Shown here: in pieces, positions 1 to 12,500 of the stretch | Layout of the letters: every line of letters starts with the position of its first letter | Numbering within the stretch: the first letter of the stretch is position 1 | DNA from: Ulva prolifera | Taxonomy: Eukaryota; Chlorophyta; Ulvophyceae; Ulvales; Ulvaceae | Direction: 5' to 3' | Assembly: GCA_023078555.1 (NCBI GenBank) | Contig: CM041197.1 | Span: 3,072,501-3,136,500 of the forward strand | Length of the DNA: 64,000 bases | Translations under genes and position numbers: made by a program | The notes under the pieces: generated by a model | What the model was told of the DNA's origin: nothing | The model's database searches: none | Seen by the model: only the letters and a program-made list of their open reading frames with translations

Positions 1-207
1 TGCCCACATGTGGTGCACTACACACGAATCTGCAAGCTGCGCACCAATCATACCGTATAATAATTATGCTTGGTGTATAATGCTGCATGTGGCGGTTCAG
101 AGGTCGACAGTGCTCCACTGCTTACGTGCCACGGAGCCGTGCCACGGAGCACGCAAGCTGAGATTATAGGATCAAAATCCTGCTGCTTGCTATCGAGAGC
201 CTCACAC

Positions 208-433
208 CAGGACAGTTGATGTTCAACGCTAGTGCTTGTAAACCCTTGACAGCGAAGGCTTTGTCCGCAGCTGACTTGACCTTGTCGAAGTGGATGTTGT
301 CATTCGGAAGTGACCGCTGCCGCGATCGGGGTTTCATCAAGACCCCATCAAGCTCCAATACGGCAACAATAGGCCCTTTGATTTCTGGCTTTCTTCCCCA
401 TGGCCATAACGTTCGCAGCACCCAGTTCGACAT
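208..433 (-). CDS. Peptidase family S49 (SppA/SohB-like) protein, first exon only; gene continues off the left edge
   Basis: Seen: an ATG at 433 opens about 75 codons. They carry a short basic/hydrophobic start, then a VAVLELDGVL strand and, about 45 residues later, the segment LALNINCPG. This order (beta strand with the VLxLxGVI pattern, helix, then LxLxINSPGG) matches the N-terminal half of S49 serine peptidases such as SppA and SohB. A splice donor (GTGTGAG on the minus strand) follows the first base of the second glycine codon, so the exon ends at 208 in phase 1. Known: S49 enzymes are membrane-associated serine proteases; in algae and plants they can be plastid proteins. The catalytic Ser/Lys exons are outside the window and positions 1-207 show no convincing next exon, so activity cannot be judged. 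The N-terminus has no clear cleavable signal. The family call is moderately secure. Confidence 0.55.
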
Positions 434-1747
434 ACTTCAGCTCACAACGTCGCACGGCGGAATACAGAGCAGCCGAAAGCTAGTTTGAGACGTACAGATT
501 CTGCAAACAATACAGTCATACGTAACATCATAGGACGTGCAGTTGTGTACGTGTCGTTCTCTGACGATCTTGATGGTGTGCATCACCATGCACAGACCCG
601 GCATTGCAAACACCGTGACGTGCCACGTATCATTTTATTTTGCCTTGAAGAGACGCGCTGCCACTGTCGCTAACTTGCCAAGCGACACTAACAGTGTTAC
701 AATAGGAAACCCCTGGGCTCACTTGTGACCGGCTGTGTGTTCTTGTCAAATGTCTAGTCAAGATCTCTGACAGGATCTGGTGCAAGAAATAAGAACCAGG
801 TCAAGGCAGTGGAAGCAAGTGCATCCTTCTTGGACCTGTACTGTGTCCCCCATCTGCCCAGCCTGCTCGACTCAGCATCTGGTCGACAAGTCTTCCCTCA
901 AGTCGCTATGCTCGACTCGTTTTCCAACTTAAAGAGTCAGCGCGATCAAAGTGGAATCGAACGAGAACTGAACGGAGCATGCGATCAGATCCATGTCACG
1001 CTGGCCCTGCATAACACTGAAATTGGTGAGCCAGGAGGCAGATTCCAGTTTCAGTCTGAGCCTGAGCCCAGCAGTAAGCACAGTCAGCTAGTGTGCGGCC
1101 CGAAGACAAAGCTTGCCACAGCACTGGCCGACGCAGGCCGACAGCTTGGTGCAACCAGGGAGCAGACCCAAGGTGCCCCTATCCAAGCAACTATAAATGC
1201 CAGTACAGTCATCATCATCTCTTGCAACACCTGTTTCAATGCCACAGACATCAATACCAAGAAATGGCATCTGCACCATGACGGTAGCCATGACTGCATA
1301 CTAAACAACACGAAATTCATAGTAGCATACAGTCAACTAAAACATCACTGTCGGAGTGGCTTTGATATTGAGCTGTGAAAAGTGGTGTCGGCGCTGGCGC
1401 ACGTGATTCAGATCAGCACAATAAAACAGACACTACACCACACTGCAAGGTCGCTGAAGCTGCATGATGGCAGGACAGACTGTGAATGATGCCTGTGCAA
1501 GTCTTGGGGGGAATACAACGGGGCATGCAGGGACGAGGCCATTGGTCAACATGCTTCATTGATCGGCACAGAACTGCACATGAACACTGGTATGAAGCGC
1601 TTGTCATGCGACCTGTGATGCCAGTCCTTTTCAATATATTCTGGAGAAAAATGCTCATACTGACAGCGAGACATCAGCACTTGACGCCGAAGCCATCCGT
1701 ATTGCAAAACTCTGGAATTCAAAGACCTGGACCATAGCCGACTCCAA
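434..1747. other. Intergenic stretch between the S49 gene and RPS19; no recognised gene
   Basis: Both neighbours are on the minus strand, so this should hold the RPS19 3' UTR and the S49 promoter. A 189-codon open frame on the plus strand (about 809-1378) has no ATG at its start, no domain I recognise and no splice-linked partners, so it is not called as a gene. A TTACA on the plus strand near 690, which is TGTAA on the minus strand, could be a poly(A) signal, but it lies about 1 kb past the RPS19 stop. Confidence 0.4.
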
Positions 1748-3151
1748 CTAAGTAGCAGAATGCAGCGGGTCACACAGTTGGCTCAGCAGTTGTGCGACTT
1801 TGACACAGCCCTGGAAGGTGAATGTCAGCGGAAGCACCAGCCGAGACTCGCACAAACGCATTTAATGGTGGTTTCAGCTGTTGCCCGTTACTTGCCGATG
1901 TATGTGTACGAGATGCACAATTGGTTCAGCAGTCCATGCAATCAGCTTTACTTTCGCCAACAGTCACACTCTATTGAGATACTTTTGATGACTTCCCGCT
2001 GCCCCAACATGGGATGGGATGGCATACCAGTGCCATTGTGCATTGAGCAGCAGATATATTATGCCACGTAACTGCGGCCACGTTTGCAACTTTGGCGTCT
2101 GTGACGTGCATGCTGATTCTGTGCCCGACGCAACCCAGAGTGCAGGCCAGTCGCTGCCAGCAACGCACAGCAGCAATGAAATTATGTGTGTTAGCTCGCA
2201 TGATGCACCTGTGCTTTCGATGCGTTTTGCCCGGACAATGTAGCCATAAGGTCATTGCTTCCAAAAGCACATGGATGCAGAAAATCAAGCCAACTGCAAA
2301 TGCAGTCGGGTGATCCAAAAGCACACCGCGGACGAGATCTTACGGCCCCCCTCCTCTTCGTCCATCTTCTCAACGAGACCACACGACTCGAGCTGAATGA
2401 GGATGTGCCTGATCACTCCCCCTGCTGCCTTGCAGTGGTGCTCAGGGCGTGCGCCGCGAGCCTTGAAAGACTTCCCGAACAGCTTGCGCAAGCAGCCAAC
2501 TCCGAGCCCCTGTCGCTCGTACATCTTGCGGCAGATCGCAGCTGCACGGCAACCGCTCGTTGGCCAAGGTATGCGCTTGCAAATGTGCTGTGCCTCGATG
2601 AGGACGTGTTCAACATGGCTTTGCATTGAAGCCAGCAAATAAGCCAAATATGATGAGTGACATGATAGCAGGCGCATGGAGAGCGCTGTCATATGTAAGA
2701 TTGACGACCGACTGGCAGCGTCAACAGGCTGCGATTGCAGATCAGCGTGCGCTACATGCGACGACGCTGCGATCACAACCCTTCAGATTCTGTTCATCTG
2801 ATGGCCTGTAATCACACCTGCGCGGACGTAGTACCAATCGGGGTCGAGAGGAGGCAGCTCCTTGGACTTGGCCGTCTTCACGATATCCACCCATGCAGGA
2901 AGTTGAAGCTGCATAAAGTGAGATGTTCGGCAACAATATTTGCTGATGGAAACCTTGCATGGCGGACGTGACCCATTACAGAGGCTGTACAACCGGTAGG
3001 TCTCATCGACACCGGCACGAGCGGGAATGCGCGATCAACGTAAGTAATACAGACGTACTTTGTCATTTGCCTTCAAATGTTCAGCATATGCCTTGATGAA
3101 CAGGTCCTTTGGGACGTCCTTGACAGACTTGGGCCGGAACTGCTCAGCCAT
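1748..3151 (-). CDS. RPS19: 40S ribosomal protein S19 (eS19)
   Basis: Structural component of the small cytosolic ribosomal subunit, needed for maturation of the 18S rRNA 3' end. Exon 1 (3151-3059) gives [18 protein letters not shown] and on to KANDK. Exon 2 (2908-2818) gives [18 protein letters not shown] and then the DPDWYYVRA segment. Exon 3 (2541-2327) gives [12 protein letters not shown], then the HHCKAAGG and GGRKISS segments. These align collinearly with the eS19 motifs VPEWVDTVKLAKHKEL, ENWFYTRAA, HLYLRGGAGVGS and GGRKLTPQG. Phases at both intervening introns agree (0 and 1). The last exon is the weak point: the best fit (1810-1748, acceptor TTCCAG, 20 codons plus stop) keeps phase 0 and the glycine after the KISS segment, but it lacks the usual GQRDLD sequence. 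The start ATG is the first in frame and sits a few bases after a possible acceptor, so a 5' UTR intron is likely. The gene is divergent from DRC2. Confidence 0.85.
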
Positions 3152-3506
3152 GTTTGCTGCGGACGTAATTTTCCCTTGAACGCCGAAAGAGGGAAGTCTG
3201 TGCGACGCTGTAGGTAAAGCTTGGCAACGGTGGTGTCCGTCGTGCAGCGCCCGCGGCAGAGTACAGCTTTGTGTTGCCTTGAAGCACCTGACGTCATATA
3301 GCTACACGTTCAACCGCGTCCTCAGTCTGCATATCACCCACGCCACATGCAGCAGTTTTTCAGAATGTATCAAGAAGCGGTAACAAGGCTGCAGTACAAG
3401 ATGCTTTCGCACAGGTGGAAGTGGATGTCGATGCACGGCAGCCCTTACGCGCAGTGGTAGATTAGTCTGCTCGCGCTCGTTAACGTGCTTCGCCAAGCTT
3501 GACATC
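3152..3506. promoter_or_regulatory. Shared divergent promoter interval, RPS19 (-) / DRC2 (+)
   Basis: Only about 355 bp separate the two start codons, so both promoters and both 5' UTRs must lie here, apart from any 5' UTR intron of RPS19. No clear TATA box was seen. The assignment rests on gene geometry alone. Confidence 0.45.
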
Positions 3507-6500
3507 ATGGCTAAGAAATCAAAGAAGGATGTACGGCCCAGAAACTGCTGTGTTGGAATGTGTTGTTGAAGCTTGAAGTTTCAAATAGCAACTTCCAGAT
3601 CGGGTGTGTATGTCGTTTTCGCATGTGCGCGCCTCTGTGTGCAGAAGGTGGCAGAAACGCCTGAAGAGCGTATGGCGCGTCTCAAGAAGGAGGCCAATGA
3701 TCAAGAGGAGCGAGCGAAGACGCAGATGGAAGCAAATCGGGTGTCACTTCAGGCTCGCCGTGAACGTGAACAGCAGTACTCCAAGCTGAACAGCATCAAG
3801 ATTCACAACCAATGGCGCAAGATCATGCGAATGGCGAAAGTCGACGAACTGCGTGGACAGATTGAGATCCTTAGCCAGAATCACGAACGGGAGGTCGATC
3901 GTAAGGATGCCATCATTCAGATGCTGGACAGGGATCTGGATGATGCTGAGGCGCAGTTTGAGACAGCAGTGCAGGGAAACCTGCAAGTACGAGCATGAGC
4001 TTTTCCTGTCACGAAATGGAAATGGCTTTGGTAATTCTGGCCGCATCACCAGCAGTGGCGTCGAATTGTGCTGAACCTCAGCTCAGCAGCATCTGCAGGT
4101 CATAGAACAGCTCCTCGACTTGCAATATCAGAGGATGAAGGCCTTGGACGAAGACTTTAATCGCAAGCTCAGTGCACTAGACGAGGAAGCTAGCACAGAG
4201 CGCAATGAGATTGCTGTAGCTCACGCACGCCACAAGAAGGACATGAACGATGTAATCATGGCTATGCAAACACAGTTTGCAGAGCTAGAAGGAGACTTGC
4301 GGCAGGTGAGTGTTTCTTCTCAAATCCTTAATGCCATAGGTCATGGGCACGCTGTTGGACGCCGTACACTTCGTCCAGACTCCGTCTCAAAGTTGTGCAT
4401 GAAACGTGCTGCAGCATCTGATCAGTCGATGGCTCGCCTGCTTCTGCAGGACTATGAAGCAGCAAGAGAAGAAATCAAGAACAAGAATACAGAAGACTTC
4501 AATGTCATGAAGATCACACTGGAGAGCAATATTGATGACCTGGAAAAGAAGTTTGAGGTCTCTCACGATGCATACCTCATGCAGACTTCCGAGCACATGG
4601 CAACATTCACAGCTCTGACAAAAACGGACGCTCAGGCAGCGCGTCTTATAGATATGCGTCTGCGAAAGCTTCAGCGCCTCCAGGTGCTCATCCGCTCTGT
4701 CGTCACCTGATGCTGTTATTGTGGACTTCATCCGGTCAAGTGTATCGTTTCGTTATGCTCTTTTGCATGTCTGTTGCGCGAGGGCCAGCTTCAAGCTCCA
4801 AAATGTAATGTTGTCAAGCGACAGTTCTCTGGCCTTCTGTCGAGGTGAATGCAACTCAAGATCTTGGGCAGGTAGGAACGAAACAGGTGTGTGCTATCAG
4901 TGGCGGCAATGTTGATGGTGCTGATTGCTGTGCAGGACCAGCTGAAACACTGGCGGACAAAGATCCACACTGTGTCCATGGAATGGGAAGACCGCAATGC
5001 CGCATTGCTGGCAGAGAAGAAGATCATGGCGGGACACTACCATAGCCTGAAGACAGCCATGGACAGCTTCCGGGCAGTACAAGCGGAGCGGCTGAAGCAG
5101 CTGTCGCTGCAGGCGCAGACCGCAGAACGTGAGCTGACTGCAGTCATCCAGCATGCTGAACGTATCCTCAAGCTGGCAGAGATGTGCCGTAAGCTCGAAA
5201 CCGAGCAGGTGCGGCCTGCGTTCTGCTGATGGGCTGCACTTCATTCTCACCAATTCTCTGTGTTGGTGTGAACTGTGCTTTCACCCTGCTGTTGCGGTCC
5301 AAATGTATTTGAGGAACTGCAAGCGGAAGATGTGTCCCACCTGCTTTGTTTCGTACTGGCCGTGACATTCCGTGCAGCCTCAAGAAATGCACGCACACCA
5401 GACATGCATGCTTGGCTCTGCACTTGTACCAGTTCGCACAGATGTAAGGGCGCTTTCCTGCCATGCGTAAGACCAAGGAAAGGTGTGTCCAAATAGTGGA
5501 GATGGACTTGCAATGTAGCAGAGGCCAGTAAGAACACTCAGGTACCGAGACTAGAACAGGATGTCATTCTGAGTACTTACTAGAACCATCGTGGTCTCAT
5601 CCAATGCGGCGGCAATTGTGTACCACTGTGCCAAGATGCTGCCATGGCACGGAAATGCAGTTCGCAAACACGCAGCAACTTGGTGGCTTTGCAAGCGGCG
5701 AGCTGCTGCTTGCAGGAGAAGGTGCTGCCGTTCATGTCGGTGTCACAGGCCGTCACTATCCCCGAAGAGGAGCCCTCGCCGCTGGACGAAGTTGAGGAGG
5801 AGCTCAGGCGCCTGCACCTGGAGCGGAACACTGTTGCAGACTCTGCAGAGCGTCCGATGGACGGCGTTGGCCATGCGCCCAAACTGGGGCTCGAGTCCAT
5901 AGCGGAGGCTGAAGAGCCTTCTGAACCGGGCCCTGGCGCCCATCCATCGTTTGGAGCCAGCGAAGGTCTGCATCACATGAAATGTCACAGAACCTACGTA
6001 TTGCCACAGCATGGCTGGTAGTTCCTGGATGTACGCCATAGGATCGCTGGAGCAGGTTGCTGATCGGGACGCCTAGATTCCTGGTTACAACGCGATGGCC
6101 TGTCGATGGGATCCCAGTCATTGGCATGATTTGCAGCAAGACATGGCTCAACGCATCCAGGACCCCCGCCTGGCTGGTCACACATGCTGCTCATGCGGGT
6201 TTCGGCCATTCGTTGTGAAGATGCAGAGACGATGTGGCGTCAGTAGTACACGGGCCTGTTGCACAGCCTCCGCATCGCTTCGGACCCTGCCTTGCACATT
6301 GCTGACGTTTTGCAGGTGGGAGCATGACTGCGGGCAGCGTGGGTGATGTACATGGCAAGGCCACGGGTGCTCTGGCTCCCGGGAAGGCGGACCCAAGTAT
6401 GGTCGCGGCGCAGGAGGCCGCGGGCGGCGAGCTCATCGAGGCCCTGATGAGCCCGCCCACAGCCGACGGCGGCGCCTGCCGCGGCCTCCACCCGGACGGC

Positions 6501-7294
6501 TCGCTAGTGCAGGACTGGGAGTACTTTGACAACTTCTTCAAGCGGTACAACAAGGTGCGGCGCCACAGTGCAACAGCCGCTGGGTGCTGTGAGCTTTGCG
6601 CCACGGCGGCTCCCGTTCCACACAACATGCGCTCCTCCAGAGAGGGCCTGTGGCTTCTGATCGTGGCGCACTCAACGCGCCACTGCAGCGCTCTGCACCT
6701 GCTGCAGCACCTGCACCTGCTGCAGAGGTGTGCATCGGTCTGCTGTGCTGGGGTTCAGGTCTGCTGTCTCAAGAGCATGTGTGGCCGCCTGAGCGCTGCG
6801 GACTCTGAACATGTGGGTGCCCATGGGTGGTGCAGACCTGCGTCACCTCGTCAGAGCGTGAGTTAGTCTTCATGCATCGCTGAGATGCTTGGTGTGCCTG
6901 TGCTGGCTGGGAGGCATGCAGCAAACGTCGCCAGGTCTGGCACATCTCTTCTGTTGGTGAACGGACACTCACTCGATGCGAGCACCTCTGGATGTGAGGT
7001 GACCGCCTGCAAAGCACGGGATGTGTACACCCTGTGCCTTCGGGGAGTTGAGCCGGGCGTTTTTTGGGGCAGGCGCTGGTGGACACTGTTGCTGTGGAGC
7101 GGGAGGAGCAACGATTGGAGCAGGAGAACACGGACCTGCGCACCATCCTGAAGCAGTACCTCGACGGCATCAGCGTCAACGAGGACGTCATGAACAACCC
7201 GCTCAACCCCCTCATGGTCGTCAACAACCGCCTGCAGCTCATCCTGCAGCAGCGCGACAAGGCGCGCGCCGCTGCCCTGCAGGACGTCATGTAG
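3507..7294 (+). CDS. DRC2: Dynein regulatory complex subunit 2 (CCDC65 / FAP250 type)
   Basis: Coiled-coil subunit of the nexin-dynein regulatory complex, which links outer doublet microtubules in motile cilia and regulates dynein. Eight exons: 3507-3530, 3645-3986, 4090-4305, 4450-4683, 4936-5208, 5716-5965, 6316-6554 and 7073-7294. All joins are GT-AG with matching phases and give 599 residues, close to the family length (human about 484, algal near 600). Diagnostic segments match human CCDC65 in order: [66 protein letters not shown] and [14 protein letters not shown] near the C-terminus. The N-terminus (MAKKSKK) is basic, as in the family. Most of the protein is charged heptad-type coiled coil; an algal-specific Glu/Pro/Gly-rich insert lies in exons 6-7. 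A possible TGTAA signal occurs at about 8508, which would imply a long 3' UTR. Presence of this gene implies that the organism makes, or recently made, motile cilia. Confidence 0.93.
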
Positions 7295-9522
7295 GCCGCC
7301 CCACACGCCCCGCAGCGCGGCCGTTTATCCGGCTCTCTGGTCACTCATAGCGCCTGGAGGCCTGTTATTCCCTGACATGGCGAACATCTGCATTCACGGT
7401 ACTTGATGGATCGAGATTGGCAGGCAGGCATGCCAGTGACTCCAGACGCACGGACACCGGCTTTGGCCGATACCTCGTGATAAATGGCACAGCACCGTTG
7501 CATATCTCGCTGTGAGCAGATAAAAGCAGCAGCCTGAGTGCCAGGACTCTACACAGACACGAGCAGGGTTGGGTGCCAGCAGGCTGGTGGCGCTGGCGGA
7601 CGTTCCACGAGGTTTCATTTGTAGGCTTGTGCGTTCTAGCGGACCTTCCTGCGGTGGAGGTTTATGTTCTGGCAGCATGAATGATACAGAAGACAGAGCT
7701 GTGCACGTGGTGAGGCGCTTCTGCCATGAAGATGCTGCTTGTTGATTGGAGGGTCTGTGTATGTGTGGTGTTGTGCAGTGCTTGAGCACTGGGTCTAGGC
7801 GTCGGAGCGTGCGCTGTGCGGTGGCTCACCATCTTCGGGAGCGGAACCTCTGCCATCAGAGCGGTCGATGTGTGTGTGTCAATGGCACCTCTAAATGCTG
7901 ACCTCGTGTGCAAAGAGTAACATTGTATATCGTGTTGCTTTGAGTACCTTCACTTGTCTAGCTGGAGGTGTGAGTGCCTTTTGGCCTCAGCAGTGAATGA
8001 GGACAGCAAGATTTTGATTATTCAGGAGCATGTGTTACGAATGCGCTGTAGAGAATTGGGGGACGCTGATGTCATCAGAGAATGTCGAGTATGAGACAAA
8101 CATGTGCTGGACTTCTGCATGGTACCCAAGGATCACAGCCCGCGTCTGGGACGTGCGAAAAGCAGACACCACTCAGTGACACTGGCAAAGATGAGGACTG
8201 CATTCTTTCAAGGAATTTGAAGTGAATATGTCAAGCCTGTGAAGTCTCCAAGCTCTGCCGTTCAAGTTTGTACTTTTGCTTATCCGTGACCACGCTTGTG
8301 CTGTCCTTGACTGTGGATCATCTTGCTCATAAAAGTAACGGAGATGACTGGCTTTAATACTGCACCACATGAGATGGATCAGGAATGGCAGCGGCTCACA
8401 TTCCAGTGCATGGCCCTCAGAACTACTCGCCACGCAACAGCACTAACAACAGACCTGCTTAAAAAAGCACGCATGAAGCTTATACGGCGCCATTGTGATC
8501 TACTAACTGTGTAATGGTCGCCTAATGACAGATATCCAATACACGCAGACGAAGGGGACCATCACCTAGAACCCTCACTGGACCCCGGTTCAGTGCCACG
8601 ATGACACAATTGCTGCTACAACTTCTTTGAAGCAAATGATAACTCTTTTCGGGGGGGTCATGCAGTAGAATGCTTCTTACAGCCATGACCTAGACAAGTG
8701 CAGCAGCACAATGATTCAGGTCTGGTCAACATTATTCCTGGCACACCTCCATTTGGCATGCTGTCCCTGTTATCGTGTGTCACGTTCTTTGCTACCGAAT
8801 CCTCTGGGAAGTCTGACCCCGAAAGCTTGGATAGCACAGGCACATGTGAGCTGATATGCAGCACGGAGTGGCACCGAAAGAGCAAGGCCGGGAGCAGCTC
8901 GGACAGGCCCTGCGATTCAGAGGGCTCGCCTACTGTAGGTGACCTCTGGTGTGTCTACCTAATACAGTCTGCACCGCTCTCAAAGTAGTGGACAAAAGCC
9001 AATGCGCTCAGCTGCTCGCATACATTTCTCAACCTATCTGACGCGGTCTACCCAGAACGAAAAAATAGTCAGGTTGCCTCTGACGCCTCCCATGATGACT
9101 CACGCAGCATCTCACCGTGCCAGAAGCCCTACAACGGATGTGGCAAGGCTCCAAGCGCCGGGCCGGGGAGGCACAGTACAGCCAGCCCATACACCCAGCA
9201 CCTCCCCTGCCGTAATTATTCGTCGAAAGGAAAAAAACAAATTCCAGGAGTATAGGTGCACTTGCCCCCTCAGGTGCTTCACACCTGCACTAAAGAGAGC
9301 ACCTGCCCCCAACCATTGTCACCATCCGATACACGCCACATGGCCCCACGTGCTGTTGGTGGAACGTGCCTCTGCCATAGTTCCACGTCCACCACACATG
9401 CTCCCCATGCATGCACCAACCCGGCCCTTGGCAACTCCCTGCACGTTGTGTCCCTATCCCCCACCCCCCGAATCCTCCGCAATCCGGCTGCGCAAGAAAT
9501 GTACTTGGTGCTGATCCCTTGC
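7295..9522. other. Convergent intergenic region / 3' UTRs of DRC2 and the receptor gene
   Basis: About 2.2 kb between two convergent stop codons. No open frame here carries a recognisable domain. Possible poly(A) signals are TGTAA at about 8508 (plus) and its complement TTACA at about 8675 (minus, serving the receptor gene); if both are used the transcripts would not overlap. No tRNA or other RNA gene was recognised. Confidence 0.4.
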
Positions 9523-12500
9523 TCATGGGCCTGCAGATGTCGGCGCGCAGGGCATCCGCTCCTCGAGTTTCCTGGATGGGAACTCCTCGCGCATGGCCCG
9601 CATCGCACTCGCGACCGCCGCGGCTGGGGGCCGCTGCGCCGGGTCGCGCCGCAGGCACGCCTCGATGACATCCTGAGCGCGCCGCAGCCGCTGCGAGCCG
9701 TCGGCGAGCCGCCGCACCTCCCACGGCGCGTCCTTGCGGCCCAGCACGGCGTCCCGCACCGCACGCGCGTCCGCGGCGAAGGGGAAGGCCCTGCGGCCAA
9801 GGATGACCTCGTATGCGAGCACCCCGAACGCCCACACGTCCATGGCCGCGGCGGCCGCACACCGCGGCTGCCCCTCCGCGGCACTGCTGATGATCTCTGG
9901 GGGCGCGTAGTTTATTGTGGAGGTGGAGCACACGGGGGAACCTGCACGCCGTGCTCGCCTCTGTGGCAGCGCTCAGTGCACAGGGCACCATGTCATCACA
10001 CTGCACTGTGGGGAACGGAAAGACAGCTGCCCATTGCTGCTTTGCCGGCTGCACTGGCACCATTGATGCGGGAAGCCAAAGGGTGCAGCCGCAACAATAT
10101 GTGGGGACGCTGAAGCATAGATTGCGCGATGGCAGAGCAGGCACGGCCCACAGGCGACAAGGTGGATGTGTGCAGAGGCACACGCATGAGCCACCAGACC
10201 GCAGGCACCATGGCATCTGTGCGCTGAGGCATGCGGGTGCGGGCGCAGCCACACCCCTGCACGCCCTGATTCCAGTCCACTGCCGTTCAAAGCTAGCAAG
10301 CAGACACACCAACAGCGGGTGCCGTGGGCGCAAACACATCACGGCGCAGCCGCCTTGACGGCCGCAGCGCGTCAGCTTTGCAGTTATCGCACCGATGCGT
10401 GTTGCATAGCTGAAGTCAATGACGGCCCACGCCGAGAGTGTCGGGCACCACGCGATGTTGCTCGGCTTCAGCGCGCCGCAGATCCACCCGCACGAATGCA
10501 TTGCATGCATAGCCTCTGCGATCTCCGCGAGCGCTGCCAGCGCCTTGCGCGTCGGCGGCCGCAGCAGGCCGGCCGCGGCGATGCTGCCGCTGTCCGAGCG
10601 CTGCCGCTCCGCCTGCCGCCGCGCCCACTCCACCATGTTCATCCCCTTAGCCACCACCGCCGCCGCCGGTAGGTCCCCGATCCGCGGAACGATATCCAGC
10701 AGCGCCTTGGCGCCGCTCGACCGCAGAGCCGCGTCGTGCGCGACCGCGCGGCACCGGTCAAATCCACTCTCCTCCAGGTAAAACTTGACAGCGACCGGCT
10801 GCCAGGTGTCGCCGCGGTGGCGGTGTGACGGGCTTCCGTCCGCCGCATGCATGGGGGACGACGGCGGGTCGCCGTCCCGGTGCAGCCGCTCCGCGAACGC
10901 GACGACGCCCTGCCGTGACACCCGCGGCTCGGTGTCCTCGATCAGCTGCACCCGGCCAAAGAGCAGAGGCGTGGGGGTCTCCGCAGCAAGTTCTGCGAGC
11001 CGGTCGGCGAGGATCTCGCAGGACGCGTCCAGGGACCCAGAGGAGCCGGTGAGCATCGACCAGAGGGCCGTCGGCGGCGCGGCGGCCTGCCGCGGGTGCA
11101 GCGTCGCGGGGCGCGGCTCCGGCGGCTGCGATTGTGGCTGCAGGGGCTGCGGCTGGGAGTGCGGCGGCGGCGGGTGGCCGCCGCCACGGCGCGGCGACTG
11201 CGACTGCGGCGCGTTGAGCGGGTGTGGGGACGGCAGCGGGAGCAGCGGCTTGGGCCGCGGTGGCGGCGGCACAGCGTGTGGGGAGTCGAGCGTCGGCAGC
11301 GGCCGTGGTGACAGGGGCTCGTCGTCACCGGCAGGCTCCGCCCTCGTCTCCCCCTCCCACCCCACCTCCGGCTCGCCCACCGTGGCGTTCGGGGCAAGCA
11401 GTCCACGTGCTGTCAGCAGTGACTCCCCAGCCACGCGGGAGCTACCGGGGCCTGCGTGCGGCCACTCCCCAGAATCTCCGGCCGGCGGCAGGGACGGGAG
11501 CGGCGGCACGGGAGACTTGGGGCTTGCGGTCGGCTGTGACACTGGCCGGGAGGCCGTGGTGCGGACTCCGGACAGGGTGCCGCCGTCGTCTGAGCTCGGC
11601 ATGCCCTCCGCGCCGTGGCCCTCCGGAACACTCTGCAGCGCGGCTGACCACTGCGGGCCGCGCTGCCACTCCGGCCGCCCGTCCAGCGGCGGCGTGGGGG
11701 ACCGCTGCCCAGGTGACCGCCGCTGTGGCGGGCGGGCTGCGGGTGATCGGGAGGGCGACCATGTGGAGGAGCTGCCGCCGCCGCCGTCCGGGCTCGCCCC
11801 GACCCTGTACAGTGTCGCGCTGGCGTCCCCGTTTTCCTCCCCTGACAACGCGCCAGCATTCCAGCCGCCGGCGAGTTCCGGCGGGTGGAAGTGCGCCGAG
11901 TCGCCCTCCGCGCTGACGCCCCAAGGCCCCACAAGTACCTTTGCCGCGCTGTCCCCGCTCAGGCGGCCGGTGTCCGAGACGCTCCGTGTTGTGTCGTAGC
12001 CCTCAAAGCCACCCCCGCCGTCGACCGATGCCGAGTCCGCAAGGATGACGTGGCGTGGGGGTGCCAGCGGCGCATTGCCATGCATGCGCTCCACGATGCC
12101 CTCGAGGTCCCGCGACGTGTCAGCGACGTGCATGCCGCGGAAGCGCCGAGGCGGCTGCCGCCCGGCCGCGAGGCCGCTGCTGCGCGACCAGCTGCGCGAG
12201 CTGCCGCCAGAGCGTCCACTGCCGCCGTGGCGTCGGAACGCTCGCTCCGCATGCATGATCCACGCGTTCACGCCCTCCGTCGACCCCCCGGCGGCGTTGT
12301 GCGGCGGCCACCGCAGCGTGTCTGACCGCTCCTCGTCAACAAACCCTGAGTCTGACAGGCTGCCGGCATCCCGCGGGTCCTCCGGCCCGCGGCTGTCAGT
12401 GTCTATAGTGTCAAGCCCGCCCCCTGCCCGCGCTCCATGCGGTGGCACCGCCTCTGCGCCCTGCGTCTGCGGCACCTCGCCGTCCACGGCACCCGCCGAC

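Noticed and set aside
809..1378. 189-codon plus-strand open frame
   Set aside because: No ATG at the start, no domain, and no supporting splice partners; length alone is not enough.
10785..11999. Long plus-strand open frames opposite the receptor/kinase exon
   Set aside because: They are antisense shadows of GC-rich coding sequence. The minus strand carries recognisable kinase motifs and consistent splice phases; the plus frames have neither.
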